From NCBI GenBank assembly GCA_002720745.1, contig PBJO01000003.1, forward strand, positions 64,837 to 128,836: a stretch of 64,000 bases of DNA, given 5' to 3'. The translations under genes were made by a program, and so were the position numbers. This document shows, piece after piece, positions 25,995-35,523 of this stretch. This DNA is from Balneola sp. Lineage in GTDB: Bacteria; Bacteroidota; Rhodothermia; Balneolales; Balneolaceae. The notes under the pieces were generated by a model. It was given only the letters and a program-made list of their open reading frames with translations. It had not been told where the DNA came from and did no database searches. Numbering within the stretch: position 1 is the stretch's first letter; each line of letters starts with the position of its first letter.

Positions 25995-26816
25995 TTAACT
26001 AAATACAAATCGAAAGGTAATGGTACCCCATTGTGGTTGCTGAGGAACACCACTAGGTAAACGTGAGAAGCGCCAAGATCTCAGAATGCTTTCTACCTCG
26101 GTTTCTAACTCTGCATTCATTTTTTTAATTGGGATGATTCGACCAACTGTTCCATTAGGACGCACTTGGAAACGCACTGTGATAACAGCCTGAGTATTGG
26201 CCACATTTTCAGGTAAAGGCTGAAACATGGGAGCACGATCAACATCTCCCTCCCACTTTAATTCATAAGGCGCGGTTTCATCAGAATCTGTACCGGAACC
26301 CTGATCAGAATCTGTTGCACCTCGATTCCCATCCGAATCTCCACTTTCCTCCGCTCCCTCATTTTGACCTTCATCCATTTGAGCTTGAGGGGGAATCTCA
26401 ATCTCTTCCTCGGCCACTTCTGAAGCATTCTGTGATGGATCCAAGACCTGTGTTTCTGGTGTTTGAACCGCCTCTTCAATGACCTCTTCTATTTCATCAG
26501 GTAAATCTACTGGCTTGGTATTTTCAAAGGCTGGTGATTCGGGGGTACTTTCGGGTTCAGGTGCATCTTCCACCGGTTCTTCAGTCGGGGTTTTCGAAGG
26601 GTTTTGGCGGGTTGCTACTTGCTCATTTTGCTGCTCTGAAAACTCAGAAAATTGGCCTGATTGAAATTCTCCGAATTCAACTTCAATAAATGATGGTCGC
26701 ATTCCCTCATCCATATCTATGCTATACCATACAGAAAATAGAAATAAAAGCAACGTGGTAATACTACTAACGGCTAATCCCCTACGCTCATCGATATTTA
26801 GGGAGTCAGATTGCAT
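25995..26816 (-). CDS. tonB: TonB-family energy transducer
   Basis: Links the ExbB/ExbD motor in the inner membrane to outer-membrane receptors. One N-terminal transmembrane helix (about 14-33, VSSITTLLLFLFSVWYSI) is followed by a long Glu/Pro/Ser-rich periplasmic linker (about 45-185) instead of the usual Lys-Pro repeats. The C-terminal TonB fold (about 195-273) includes AVITVRFQVRPNGTVGRI and LRSWRFSRLP. It starts immediately after the exbD stop codon. The highly acidic spacer is an odd detail, since most TonB spacers are Pro/Lys rich; this form occurs in Bacteroidetes relatives. Confidence 0.85.
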   Translation of the reverse strand: MQSDSLNIDERRGLAVSSITTLLLFLFSVWYSIDMDEGMRPSFIEVEFGEFQSGQFSEFSEQQNEQVATRQNPSKTPTEEPVEDAPEPESTPESPAFENTKPVDLPDEIEEVIEEAVQTPETQVLDPSQNASEVAEEEIEIPPQAQMDEGQNEGAEESGDSDGNRGATDSDQGSGTDSDETAPYELKWEGDVDRAPMFQPLPENVANTQAVITVRFQVRPNGTVGRIIPIKKMNAELETEVESILRSWRFSRLPSGVPQQPQWGTITFRFVFS

Positions 26817-27233
26817 CTAATATGAACTTTGTTCAGTCGCCATAACCAATTTTAGTTCTAGGGCTTTCCCAATATTCAGTACCTTTATTGCATCATCAAC
26901 TTTAGCATTTTTATCAGCTCGCAAGACGATCATACCTTCAGGCTTAGTGTTGTGAGATTCACGAATAACTAATGCTAATTCTCCTTGAGCTGTCAAATTA
27001 CCATCGACATAAAATTGTCCGTCTTTCGTAATTGCGACAGATATATAGTCTTGCTGGGTGACCGATGAGGTTTCGGCTTTGGGGATGTTTACCTGTATTC
27101 CAAAGTTACTCACAAACGATGAAGTCAGTAGAAAGAATATGAGTAATAAAAGTACAATATCCGTTAAAGAAGACTGTGAAAATAGCGTAAGAGGCGCTAA
27201 GCGTTTGTCATCACGACGAAAATTTCTAGCCAT
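26817..27233 (-). CDS. exbD: Biopolymer transport protein ExbD/TolR
   Basis: Proton-channel partner of ExbB. One transmembrane helix (about 20-40, LTDIVLLLLIFFLLTSSFV) carries the essential Asp (D25) at its start. The periplasmic domain has NIPKAETSSVTQQDYISVAI and IVLRADKNAKVDDAIKVL, the ExbD/TolR fold. Length 138 is standard. It lies eight bases after exbB and abuts tonB, forming a three-gene motor cluster. Confidence 0.92.
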   Translation of the reverse strand: MARNFRRDDKRLAPLTLFSQSSLTDIVLLLLIFFLLTSSFVSNFGIQVNIPKAETSSVTQQDYISVAITKDGQFYVDGNLTAQGELALVIRESHNTKPEGMIVLRADKNAKVDDAIKVLNIGKALELKLVMATEQSSY

Positions 27234-27241
27234 AATACTTT

Positions 27242-27976
27242 TTAGTTATTGGTGGATGGGGTTTGTAGTAGGTCGACAAAATCGACAGAGGCATTCTCGA
27301 GTTCAAAAATAGACCTGTTTATTTTACCCAATAAAAAATTATAAAAACCGAAAGCAATTAGACCAACCATAAGACCTGCAGCAGTCGTGATCAAGGCTTC
27401 CCAAATACCCCCTGCTAAAACGCTTGGATTCACATTTCCCTGCAGGGATTGTATATCCATAAAAGCTTCAATCATGCCTGTAACAGTTCCCGTAAAGCCC
27501 AACAGGGGAGCTACCCCCGCTATGGTGGCCAGCCAATTCATTTTCTTTTCCAAAAAGAAAATTTCTTTCTTACCAGCATTATCAATCGCATCTTCTATAT
27601 CGCGTATCGGACGGCCCAATCGCTTAATACCAGCTTTAATAATTCGAGCTAAAGGTTTATCAAAGTTATCACAATATTGCATAGCTTGGTCCAGTTTTCC
27701 AGATTTAAGCATTGATTCAATCGTTGCCAAAAGAGCGTCTGTATCTGTCTTTGTTCTTCCAAGGGCGCTCCAGCGTTCTGCAATTACATAAATAGCCAAA
27801 AAGAACAAGACAAAAATTGGAATCATTAGTACCCCACCTTCAACCATTAGATCGAAAAAGCTAATACTTTCTGATTCTATTATACTGCTCAATGAGTCCG
27901 CCATCGCACTATCTTGCATTTGTAAAGCGAAAGTTATAATTAATAAATTTGCAAATAAAGTCATAAGTAATGCCAT
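27242..27976 (-). CDS. exbB: MotA/TolQ/ExbB proton channel protein
   Basis: Inner-membrane proton channel that powers TonB. Three transmembrane helices are visible: FFDLMVEGGVLMIPIFVLFFLAIYVI (about 38-63), the WLATIAGVAPLLGFTGTVTGMIEAF helix (about 147-171) and AGGIWEALITTAAGLMVGLIAFGFYNFLL (about 185-213). The middle segment with GVAPLLGFTGTVTGM is the family signature. Its start codon shares one base with the stop of the SPOR gene. An extra hydrophobic N-terminal stretch (about 1-20) could be a signal-like segment. Confidence 0.92.
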   Translation of the reverse strand: MALLMTLFANLLIITFALQMQDSAMADSLSSIIESESISFFDLMVEGGVLMIPIFVLFFLAIYVIAERWSALGRTKTDTDALLATIESMLKSGKLDQAMQYCDNFDKPLARIIKAGIKRLGRPIRDIEDAIDNAGKKEIFFLEKKMNWLATIAGVAPLLGFTGTVTGMIEAFMDIQSLQGNVNPSVLAGGIWEALITTAAGLMVGLIAFGFYNFLLGKINRSIFELENASVDFVDLLQTPSTNN

Positions 27977-29304
27977 TAGATTTTGGTAATAAAGTAATCC
28001 TCAATAAGTTCTTTGGAAAGTTCTTTAGCCTCTTCAAAGGCCTGTTCAACCGTCGCAAACTGCCCTATACTGACGCGCCACATTAATCCAAAACGACTCG
28101 AATTTACGGGTGAAAGTAAACTTCGGTATCCAGCAGAACGATATTGTTCATATTTTTCCATTGCACTTTGACGATTTGAAAGCGAAAAAAGCACCAAAGT
28201 GTAACCATCATTAGCCTGGGTATCAACCTCTCCCATTAGTCCATATCTTGGCTGATCTGCTGGAATTTCTATGGAATTTTGTGCCATAATTAGTATACTC
28301 ACTACCGAATCGACATTCATTTCTGAAGTGCTCTTTTCTTGACTAAATAAACTTTCTTCATTTATAACCATAGAATTTGAGTCTTCTGCTTTTGTGTCAC
28401 TCTTCATACCATCTACAACAATTGAGCGTTGCTGCTCTTCTTGAATGAAACTGGTATTACCAACCAATATAGCAGGTTTATCTAGTATAGGTTTTAGATA
28501 AAATTGCCATCCCGCAATCACGGCGGAAATAAAAACAACTCCCATTCCTATATATAAAGGAGTGCGGTTGGGGGAGTATGTTTTCTTGGAGCTTCGTAAT
28601 GAGGCTTTTCGTTTGGTAATTCGAGCTTTGGCTTTTTCGTCGAGTTCAGGTTGTTGATCGAATCTAAGCCCATCGTTTGGCTCTAGAACTTCTTGAACAA
28701 CTCCATCATCTTCATCGATTTCGGATTCTTCATTAAACTCAAGGGCTTGATCGACCTGGTACTGATGCTCTATATCAAGCTCACTATTCGACTTGGGTTT
28801 TTCCTTAGGCTCAGATTTTTGATCAAAATCCTGTTCTATTTCTTCATCAGATTTTATATCCTTGCCGGGCTGGGCTTGTTGATCAAATTCAAGTTCTTCT
28901 TCGAGTGCTGATTCTTGCTCTTTCATAAATATGTTATCGACTTCAGGCTCATCATCAATCACAATTTCTTCAGTTCCCGGCTCTTCATTAGCTAAAGTTT
29001 CAGTCTCAACAGAGTCATCGGGGTCGGATTCTTCCTCTATAGCCACGTTAAAATCGTCTGATATAACAATAGCCTGCATACCCACATACTTGAAATTAAT
29101 TTCGATAGCGAAGGAAGGATCTAACTCCAAAAAAATCCCAGATATATCCTTTTTTAATACTCCGATGCCGGTCAGTTGAGCTTTATTGGTTTTGTTTAAC
29201 TCATTGATTAAATGAAAAGAAAATTCACTTAATAATTTTTGAGACTCCTCCTCAGATATAGATAACTCTTGCGCAGCATATTGTATGAAATCTAATTGCT
29301 TCAT
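27976..29304 (-). CDS. HU-like/SPOR-domain membrane protein
   Basis: A 442-residue protein with three parts. Residues 1-80 form an HU-like domain of the CCDC81-type found in Bacteroidetes (FIQYAAQELSISEEESQKLL and GIGVLKKDISG). A long acidic, low-complexity linker (about 85-245) holds repeated FDQQ/FDQK and EFNEE-like blocks. One transmembrane helix lies at about 258-276 (PLYIGMGVVFISAVIAGWQF), and a SPOR domain follows at about 360-442 (YTLVLFSLSNRQSAMEKYEQ and WRVSIGQFATVEQAFEEAKE). SPOR domains bind denuded peptidoglycan at division sites. It overlaps the preceding HU gene by four bases (ATGA) and is followed at once by exbB. Confidence 0.8.
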   Translation of the reverse strand: MKQLDFIQYAAQELSISEEESQKLLSEFSFHLINELNKTNKAQLTGIGVLKKDISGIFLELDPSFAIEINFKYVGMQAIVISDDFNVAIEEESDPDDSVETETLANEEPGTEEIVIDDEPEVDNIFMKEQESALEEELEFDQQAQPGKDIKSDEEIEQDFDQKSEPKEKPKSNSELDIEHQYQVDQALEFNEESEIDEDDGVVQEVLEPNDGLRFDQQPELDEKAKARITKRKASLRSSKKTYSPNRTPLYIGMGVVFISAVIAGWQFYLKPILDKPAILVGNTSFIQEEQQRSIVVDGMKSDTKAEDSNSMVINEESLFSQEKSTSEMNVDSVVSILIMAQNSIEIPADQPRYGLMGEVDTQANDGYTLVLFSLSNRQSAMEKYEQYRSAGYRSLLSPVNSSRFGLMWRVSIGQFATVEQAFEEAKELSKELIEDYFITKI

Positions 29305-29510
29305 CCGATTTCCCCTAATTCATCAGAACTAAATTGTATGGTATCATTAGGGGGATGAGCAACCTTTCTCCCTTTTTCATCACGCGAAAAGTGCTGCGAC
29401 TCATGGATCGGAGTGAATGTTCCTATTCCTTCTAGATGAACTGATTCACCTGCCAATAATTGCTCTTTAATAAGCGCTGAAATTTTTTCTATTTGTTTTT
29501 GATCCATCAT
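29301..29510 (-). CDS. Small HU-like domain protein
   Basis: A 69-residue protein resembling the second half of an HU/IHF subunit. ISALIKEQLLAGESVHLEGI corresponds to the helix and first strand, GIGTFTPIHESQHFSRDEKG to the beta arm base, and PPNDTIQFSSDELG to the closing strand. HU proteins usually have about 90 residues, so this is short. Its stop overlaps the start of the HU/SPOR gene (ATGA), and I infer the two act together. It may function in protein contacts rather than DNA binding. Alternative: a truncated HU gene retained for translational coupling. Confidence 0.65.
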   Translation of the reverse strand: MMDQKQIEKISALIKEQLLAGESVHLEGIGTFTPIHESQHFSRDEKGRKVAHPPNDTIQFSSDELGEIG

Positions 29511-29518
29511 GGCTAATA

Positions 29519-31303
29519 CTAAAACTCAAAGCTTATACCACCATATAAATGCAATGGTGCTTCCTGAAAACCCTGCCACCACTCATAACGCTGTGAAAGA
29601 AGATTGTTTAACCTTAAATATGCGCCTAGGTGTTCATTAAATGAGTATCGCAGCTCAGAGTGTACTAAAATAAAGCCATCTACTTTCCGAGATCTCATTG
29701 TTGTTCTAGGTCCTATCATCATCGTACTTGCCCCAAGAAGTAACTTGGGAGTGATTGTATAACTTAGACTACCTTCAATTTTGATTTTTTCTTCATAGGG
29801 AATGTCTTCATTAGTAATTAATCGTGGATTTCTGAGGCTTATTTCTGTCACACCCTTAAGATCCCCATTTAACCATTCAACCGTGCTACCCAAATAAAAC
29901 TTAGTCACTTTGGCATCGGCATAATTCAAATTATAAAATAATTTTTGCGTATTTGCAGTTGGATTATCCGGATTTATAGCTTCCAACTGTTCTAGCTGAG
30001 CATAACCAAGGCGGTTAATTTGCTCCCATTGAAGTCCGGAATATATTCTACTATTTTGCATGAAATTCCAAAATACTTCAACTGATACACCTAGGTGGTA
30101 AGAATGTTGTAACCGGGTAGATGGGGTTAAAAACCGGTTATACCCTTGCCACTCCATTAAAGAGGGATTCTTCAATTTACCTGACAACCTCGCAAACCCA
30201 CCCAACTGATCATTGTAATTGTAACTGATATTCACATCAGGTTCTAAGTAGAAACTACTATTGATCGTATCATCTGCATATGCCAATGAGGTCTCCAGAT
30301 CCACTGCCCAGGTGTAATCAATCAATCGGGAATATCCACCCCCAGCCCTAATAAGGTACAGCAAATTCGCGCTTCCATCTGCCTTATTCGAATGTACATC
30401 TACGCCCGATCGAAGAATCAAATATTCACGAACTTGTTGGCCCGGCCAGCTTCTGTTTAGTTCTGCCACTATAAATGAGGATGATCCTTTATCCTGAATT
30501 GCCGAAACAACTGAATTCAATTCGCTTTCAAAGAGGCCCATCTGAATAGCATAACTATTTTTATAGAAGGAATTTTTATGCTCATCTAGGCGAGCAGACC
30601 AAATTATACCTTGGTTGATTTTCTTTGGAACTCCCTCTAACAGATTTTGCATCTCATCACTGAGAACATACATTCGATTGAAGTCATTATTTAGGTTTAT
30701 TTGACTTGTTAAGGCTTTGCTTTCCGATAGTTTTTTCGAATAATTTATATTGACCTCTAAGTTTCTATATCCACTAGCATCATATAAATGACCCGATGAT
30801 GACTCAAGGGTAGTGCCTACTCCTATTAAACCATCCTCAGTAGGTGAATAATAGTTTACTCTAAGCTCGGGACTCACAAACCATCCCATTCCGAGTTGGC
30901 TGGTCACTTTTGGGCGCCGTGGAGTTATCCAAACTATCTTATTCGGTTCTTGAGGTCTATCCAAAGCAGTAATGGATATTCCCGAAACAGCTGCTTCGCG
31001 TGACTCCAAAAACGGCATTCGATTTGGATCAATTTGAAATACTCTAGGCCTTGGAGTAAAGCCCAAAATTGGTTGGCGCCTTAAACCAGGAAAGTTAGCT
31101 TTGAATTCACTTCTAATTTCAATGTCTTGTGGATTAATTTCCGGTAGCAATGTATTCTGTACTCCTTGTGCAAATATATCGGCGCTCATCAACCAGATAA
31201 GCAGAGCTGTTGCAAACCCATAAAAGGTGGAAGTGGTACTAGCTAATGTTAAACCAGTCATTTCTATTTGTACTGAATGTGAAACAATTGAACTGTTATT
31301 CAT
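29519..31303 (-). CDS. Outer-membrane beta-barrel protein (TonB-receptor-like)
   Basis: An exported protein ending in a barrel: repeated alternating aromatic strands run from about residue 140 to the C-terminal GGISFEF, an outer-membrane barrel end. The ORF is open up to 31348, but that overlaps the upstream gene; the ATG at 31303 avoids the overlap, and one at 31261 gives a shorter, cleaner signal (ALLIWLMSADIFAQ). A short N-terminal region with LLPEINPQDIEIRSEFKANF precedes the barrel, but no complete TonB plug is seen. It is the first of a block that continues with HU, SPOR, ExbB, ExbD and TonB, so it may be a partner barrel for that motor. Substrate unknown. Confidence 0.7.
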   Translation of the reverse strand: MNNSSIVSHSVQIEMTGLTLASTTSTFYGFATALLIWLMSADIFAQGVQNTLLPEINPQDIEIRSEFKANFPGLRRQPILGFTPRPRVFQIDPNRMPFLESREAAVSGISITALDRPQEPNKIVWITPRRPKVTSQLGMGWFVSPELRVNYYSPTEDGLIGVGTTLESSSGHLYDASGYRNLEVNINYSKKLSESKALTSQINLNNDFNRMYVLSDEMQNLLEGVPKKINQGIIWSARLDEHKNSFYKNSYAIQMGLFESELNSVVSAIQDKGSSSFIVAELNRSWPGQQVREYLILRSGVDVHSNKADGSANLLYLIRAGGGYSRLIDYTWAVDLETSLAYADDTINSSFYLEPDVNISYNYNDQLGGFARLSGKLKNPSLMEWQGYNRFLTPSTRLQHSYHLGVSVEVFWNFMQNSRIYSGLQWEQINRLGYAQLEQLEAINPDNPTANTQKLFYNLNYADAKVTKFYLGSTVEWLNGDLKGVTEISLRNPRLITNEDIPYEEKIKIEGSLSYTITPKLLLGASTMMIGPRTTMRSRKVDGFILVHSELRYSFNEHLGAYLRLNNLLSQRYEWWQGFQEAPLHLYGGISFEF

Positions 31304-31322
31304 AGTGCTAAAGGTACACTTT

Positions 31323-32345
31323 TTAAACATTTGGGGCAGTAGGCTCACGCTGTAACAAAAGGAACTTATCTATCGCTAAGGCAGCGGGGGCAATAAGTAT
31401 AACCATGGCCATGGTTGCAGCATGTGTAATAGTAGCAAAAGCCAAGCCTGTAGGATCTGGAACCATATACAAAATGCCCAAACTGTAACTAATAAAATAA
31501 TGATAACTTCCTATACCGCCTGGGCTTGGAATGGATAATGCTACTGCTGAGGCCACTGTTAAAATAGCGGCATCTGCCCAACCTAAATCAAATCGCAAGT
31601 GTAGATCAAACATCCAAAGCGGGATATACATCATGGCAATGTATCCAATCCAGATAAGGGCGGTATAGCCCACAAACAAAAGAGGTTGTTGTAATTTTTT
31701 TATACTCAATAAGCCTTCTACAAACTGAGCTATTATTTCTTTTATATTGAATAACCATATAGATTTATGGCTTGTTTTACTCAGTCTTTTAAAGATAAAA
31801 TATCCCAAAAAAATTAGCCCTATTCCAAGTATTATTAATGGCCACATATTCAAAAAAAGGGCAGAATATACTTGACTATTGGCTAAGTCTACTCCAAATA
31901 GTCGACTTAGTGTATCTACATCAGATAACAAAAAATAGGCCACTAATCCCATGATAATAAGCATGGATATAACATCAATAAAGCGCTCGAGAACAATGGT
32001 TCCTACAAGCTTTGAATTGCTTTCACCTAGCTGTTTAGCAACATACATAGGGCGAGATATTTCACCTAATCTAGGAAAAGGGATGTTGATTAAATACCCA
32101 AACATTACCCCTGCAAAAAGGGTGGTACGATGAGCATCAAGTGTAGTCCCCCCTAGTAAAAGTCTCCAGCGCTCTGCTCGAATGTAGTGAGAAAAAGTCA
32201 GTGCCATACTAAAGGGGATTAACCATGACCAACTCATGCCTCTTGTTGCTTTTCTAAGTTCTTGAAAAGACACATCTGAAAAAGATAGCCACAAGAAGAA
32301 TGCTGCTAAAATAATACCAACAATATATTTTACAACTTTATTCAT
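31323..32345 (-). CDS. Lysylphosphatidylglycerol-synthase-TM-like (UPF0104/AglD-type) membrane protein
   Basis: A 340-residue inner-membrane protein with about eight helices. The family signature HYIRAERWRLLLGG lies at about 53-66, and GYLINIPFPRLGEISRPMYV at about 89-108. The C-terminal PSPGGIGSYHYFISYSLG is the other conserved block. Proteins of this family sit in lipid or polysaccharide translocation pathways as flippase-like units. It overlaps the LolA-like gene by eight bases and precedes the barrel gene. Confidence 0.82.
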   Translation of the reverse strand: MNKVVKYIVGIILAAFFLWLSFSDVSFQELRKATRGMSWSWLIPFSMALTFSHYIRAERWRLLLGGTTLDAHRTTLFAGVMFGYLINIPFPRLGEISRPMYVAKQLGESNSKLVGTIVLERFIDVISMLIIMGLVAYFLLSDVDTLSRLFGVDLANSQVYSALFLNMWPLIILGIGLIFLGYFIFKRLSKTSHKSIWLFNIKEIIAQFVEGLLSIKKLQQPLLFVGYTALIWIGYIAMMYIPLWMFDLHLRFDLGWADAAILTVASAVALSIPSPGGIGSYHYFISYSLGILYMVPDPTGLAFATITHAATMAMVILIAPAALAIDKFLLLQREPTAPNV

Positions 32346-32967
32346 AACGCATATCGATTATTTCGGCACCTTCCGGGATAATTAGTTCAAATAAAATATT
32401 GCTAGAAGGGAGGTACTTAACTGCAGAAAAATCAGTTTGCATTCGATTAGCTCCCATATCTAAGGCTGATAAATCAACTGGCTTAAGATCAGAATTGATA
32501 CGAATACTCATCTGCTCAAAGGTGCTGAAAGAATCTGAGCTTTGAAGATTGAATTCCTGAGTATTGTGCCGACACTTAATATCAACCAGTTGATAGGTAT
32601 TTCCTAGCCCTCCAATAATTTTTGATGGAGCAAAATCATCAAGTTCCGAATCATACTCACTGATAATGACCCTATTTCTACCGCGATCAAGCACCTTGGA
32701 TAGTTCTCCATTTACCACAATGATCTGTCCAACTGTCTCTATTCTGTATTGTTGCCATCCTAGCCATATACTGCCTTCATTCCTTGATATTTCCTGAGTA
32801 TATGCGTCGAGAAATTCATGATTAAATTGAGCAGATAAAATCGCTCCATTCCTTAATTTATCTTGGATTAAATTAAGATAATTCTCCTGGGCAAGGAGAG
32901 GTTCTCCTAGAAAAAGCGCCACGATTAGGCTTAACCAACACCTTATCGATCGACTAAAATAACCCAT
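32338..32967 (-). CDS. LolA-like outer-membrane lipoprotein carrier
   Basis: Periplasmic protein of the LolA family, which carries lipoproteins to the outer membrane. The ATG at 32967 gives MGYFSRSIRCWLSLIVALFL and a cleavage site near LAQ. Two earlier ATGs (32997 and 32988) overlap the end of ftsK. The body has the LolA layout: AQFNHEFLDAYTQEISRNEG, IWLGWQQYRIET and a middle strand with NRVIISEYDSELDDFAPS. The C-terminal half is mostly beta (FNLQSSDSFSTFEQMSIRI). Sequence similarity to LolA is moderate, so another LolA-fold protein is possible. ftsK followed by lolA is a known gene order. Confidence 0.72.
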   Translation of the reverse strand: MGYFSRSIRCWLSLIVALFLGEPLLAQENYLNLIQDKLRNGAILSAQFNHEFLDAYTQEISRNEGSIWLGWQQYRIETVGQIIVVNGELSKVLDRGRNRVIISEYDSELDDFAPSKIIGGLGNTYQLVDIKCRHNTQEFNLQSSDSFSTFEQMSIRINSDLKPVDLSALDMGANRMQTDFSAVKYLPSSNILFELIIPEGAEIIDMRYE

Positions 32968-32977
32968 TAATGATCGC

Positions 32978-35515
32978 TTAAAGATCATTGAGCCCATCCA
33001 ATATTTCTTGGAGCTCTTCGTCGGTTTCCACTAAAACATCTCGAGCTGTACTACCTTGATAAGGTCCAACTACACCCGCGTTAAAGAGTTGATCGATTAT
33101 TCGTCCAGCCCGGTTATACCCTATTTTTAGCTTGCGCTGAAGCAGCGAAACCGACCCTTGTTGGTGTAAAATGACTACTCTTGCAGCCGTTTCGAACATA
33201 TCATCAATATCTTCTAATGGATCAGGAACCCCACTAGAGCTTTCATCATGCACGATTGGAAGATAAAATGGCTCTTTGTATCCAGCTTGGGAGCCTATAA
33301 AACCATTTATTCTCTCAACTTCTTCTGTTGATACGAAAACATTTTGTATGCGGGTCATACCGGCACCATTGGTAAATAACATATCGCCCATCCCTACTAG
33401 TTGATCAGCACCCCCTACATCTAATATAGTTCTGGAATCCACCTTCGATGCAACCTGATAAGCCAAACGAGCTGGAAAGTTTGCTTTAATAGTCCCTGTG
33501 ATTACGTTTACCGACGGTCGTTGCGTAGCCACTACAAGATGAATTCCCACCGCACGCGCTAATTGAGCAATTCGTGCAATTGGTTCTTCAATTTGCTTCC
33601 CGGCAGTCATCATCAAATCAGCAAGTTCATCGATGATAACTACAATATATGGTAAGTGTCGATGCCCTAATTCTGCCTCGAGCCCTTCCTCTTTAAATTT
33701 CTTATTATATGCTTTTATATCCCGTACCATAGCCATTTTTAGTAAATCATAACGTTCATCCATTTCCTTGGTAACACTATTCAACGTTTCAAGCGCCTTA
33801 GAAGTATCCGTTATTATTGGCTCATCGGAGTCCGGTAACATAGCTAAAAAGTGATTCTGAATATTTCTGTAAAGAGATAATTCGATCTTCTTCGGATCAA
33901 TCATGACAAACTTTAAATTATCTGGATGACATTTGTATAACAAACAAGTAATAATCGTATTGATACCCACCGACTTACCAGAACCCGTAGCGCCTGCAAC
34001 CAACAAATGAGGCATCTTAGCTAAATCCATCATAAAAACCTCATTTTCAATGGTCTTACCAAAGGCAACGGGCAAGGCCATATCGGTCTCTACAAATTTA
34101 CGCGTTTTAATCACCTGCTTAATGTAAACCGTCTCGCGGGTGGTATTTGGGACCTCAATTCCCACCGCAGACTTACCAGGAATAGGGGCCAAAATCCTAA
34201 GTCCTTTAGCCGCAGTTGCCATTTTTAAATCATTAGCATAACTCTCAATCTTACTAATCTTAACATCTGGAGCAGGCTGTAGTTCATACAAAGTCACCGT
34301 TGGGCCAACAATCGCATTTATGCCTAAAATATCAATTCTATGCTGACTCAATTTCTCCATAATAATACGCTTGTTCTCCTGAATTTCCTCCAAATCAACC
34401 TCGTTTCCCTCATTTGGTGGAGTGTTTAGCAGATCAACGGTTGGAAATTGATACCGGATGACCGGCGCTTGCTTAGCTTTTTCTCTATTCTGACGATCTA
34501 ACTCTTTATCATCGGCTTGTTCCTCCTCTTCCCCAACAAAAACAGAAACTTCAACTTCATCCATCCCTGAGTTTGCTTGCAGACTCTCATTTTCGTCACT
34601 TTTTACCAAATCTACTCTGGGGCGCAAATCCACATTTGACTCCTCTGCACGCTGCTGTTCCAGTCGCTTTTCGTCTTCAAACTTTGATCGCTCAATAATT
34701 TCATCAATATCAACCTGCTCTTTCTCCTTACGAGTTATTGGGGTTGAGACCATTTTTCCATTCTTAATAAAAGATTTAATTTCAGACTGTTTTCTATCAT
34801 TAATACGATCTAATTCCGCCTTCTTTTTGGCTATACGCCCCTTCCTTTCATCTTTTTTCTTCTGCTTTAGGGCTTCTTTCTCAATTTTTTTATCCTGCCG
34901 TCTCTCTCTAAAACCATTCCACTTATGTTTTATGTTGTCTATAGTTTTTTGTAAATCACGATCAACAAATAATAATGCATTTATACCCATAAAAACCAAC
35001 AATATAAACAACGAGGCAATGCCGGTGATATTTTGTAAAATAACAGAGAGTTGGAGCCCTGCTGAACCACTCCAATAGGCCTGCTGAGGAAAATTCCAAT
35101 TGGAATGGGTCCAACCCAAAAATGTTGAAATCAATATCATTGCCCATAAACTAAGGGCAATTGTTTGATATTTTTCTTGGGGTGATCGCTGCCTAAACAC
35201 ATGCCATCCGATATAACCTAAAACGATAGAAAATATGATACTTGAATATCCAAAGGATATATATATAAGAAGATAGGACAACTTAGCTCCCAAGGGACCC
35301 AACCAATTCTGTATCATCCGGGCAGAAGCATCCGACTTATAAATATCGGTAATTGTTACCTTCTGAAGGTACTGATCGTCCTCTGGTGTATATGAAAGAA
35401 TACAAAATCCAATCAATACAGCAATAGCAATTAGTGAAATCCCAATAATTTCAACTTTTCTGGCACTAGAGCTAGAACTCCCGCTTACTGAATTATTATT
35501 GGTTTTTTTTGCCAT
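32978..35515 (-). CDS. ftsK: FtsK/SpoIIIE DNA translocase
   Basis: Septum-located motor that pumps chromosome DNA toward the dif site during division. Four transmembrane helices occupy about residues 22-190. A charged Lys/Glu/Arg linker runs to about 340. The motor has Walker A GATGSGKSVGI (about 508), Walker B VIIDELADLMMTAGK and the YVASKVDSRTILDVGGAD block. The winged-helix gamma domain at the end (about 780-845) includes VSLLQRKLKIGYNRAGRI. Length 845 is normal. It lies between comB and the LolA-like gene in an apparent operon beginning with gcvT. Confidence 0.95.
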   Translation of the reverse strand: MAKKTNNNSVSGSSSSSARKVEIIGISLIAIAVLIGFCILSYTPEDDQYLQKVTITDIYKSDASARMIQNWLGPLGAKLSYLLIYISFGYSSIIFSIVLGYIGWHVFRQRSPQEKYQTIALSLWAMILISTFLGWTHSNWNFPQQAYWSGSAGLQLSVILQNITGIASLFILLVFMGINALLFVDRDLQKTIDNIKHKWNGFRERRQDKKIEKEALKQKKKDERKGRIAKKKAELDRINDRKQSEIKSFIKNGKMVSTPITRKEKEQVDIDEIIERSKFEDEKRLEQQRAEESNVDLRPRVDLVKSDENESLQANSGMDEVEVSVFVGEEEEQADDKELDRQNREKAKQAPVIRYQFPTVDLLNTPPNEGNEVDLEEIQENKRIIMEKLSQHRIDILGINAIVGPTVTLYELQPAPDVKISKIESYANDLKMATAAKGLRILAPIPGKSAVGIEVPNTTRETVYIKQVIKTRKFVETDMALPVAFGKTIENEVFMMDLAKMPHLLVAGATGSGKSVGINTIITCLLYKCHPDNLKFVMIDPKKIELSLYRNIQNHFLAMLPDSDEPIITDTSKALETLNSVTKEMDERYDLLKMAMVRDIKAYNKKFKEEGLEAELGHRHLPYIVVIIDELADLMMTAGKQIEEPIARIAQLARAVGIHLVVATQRPSVNVITGTIKANFPARLAYQVASKVDSRTILDVGGADQLVGMGDMLFTNGAGMTRIQNVFVSTEEVERINGFIGSQAGYKEPFYLPIVHDESSSGVPDPLEDIDDMFETAARVVILHQQGSVSLLQRKLKIGYNRAGRIIDQLFNAGVVGPYQGSTARDVLVETDEELQEILDGLNDL

Positions 35516-35523
35516 TCGTCTGC

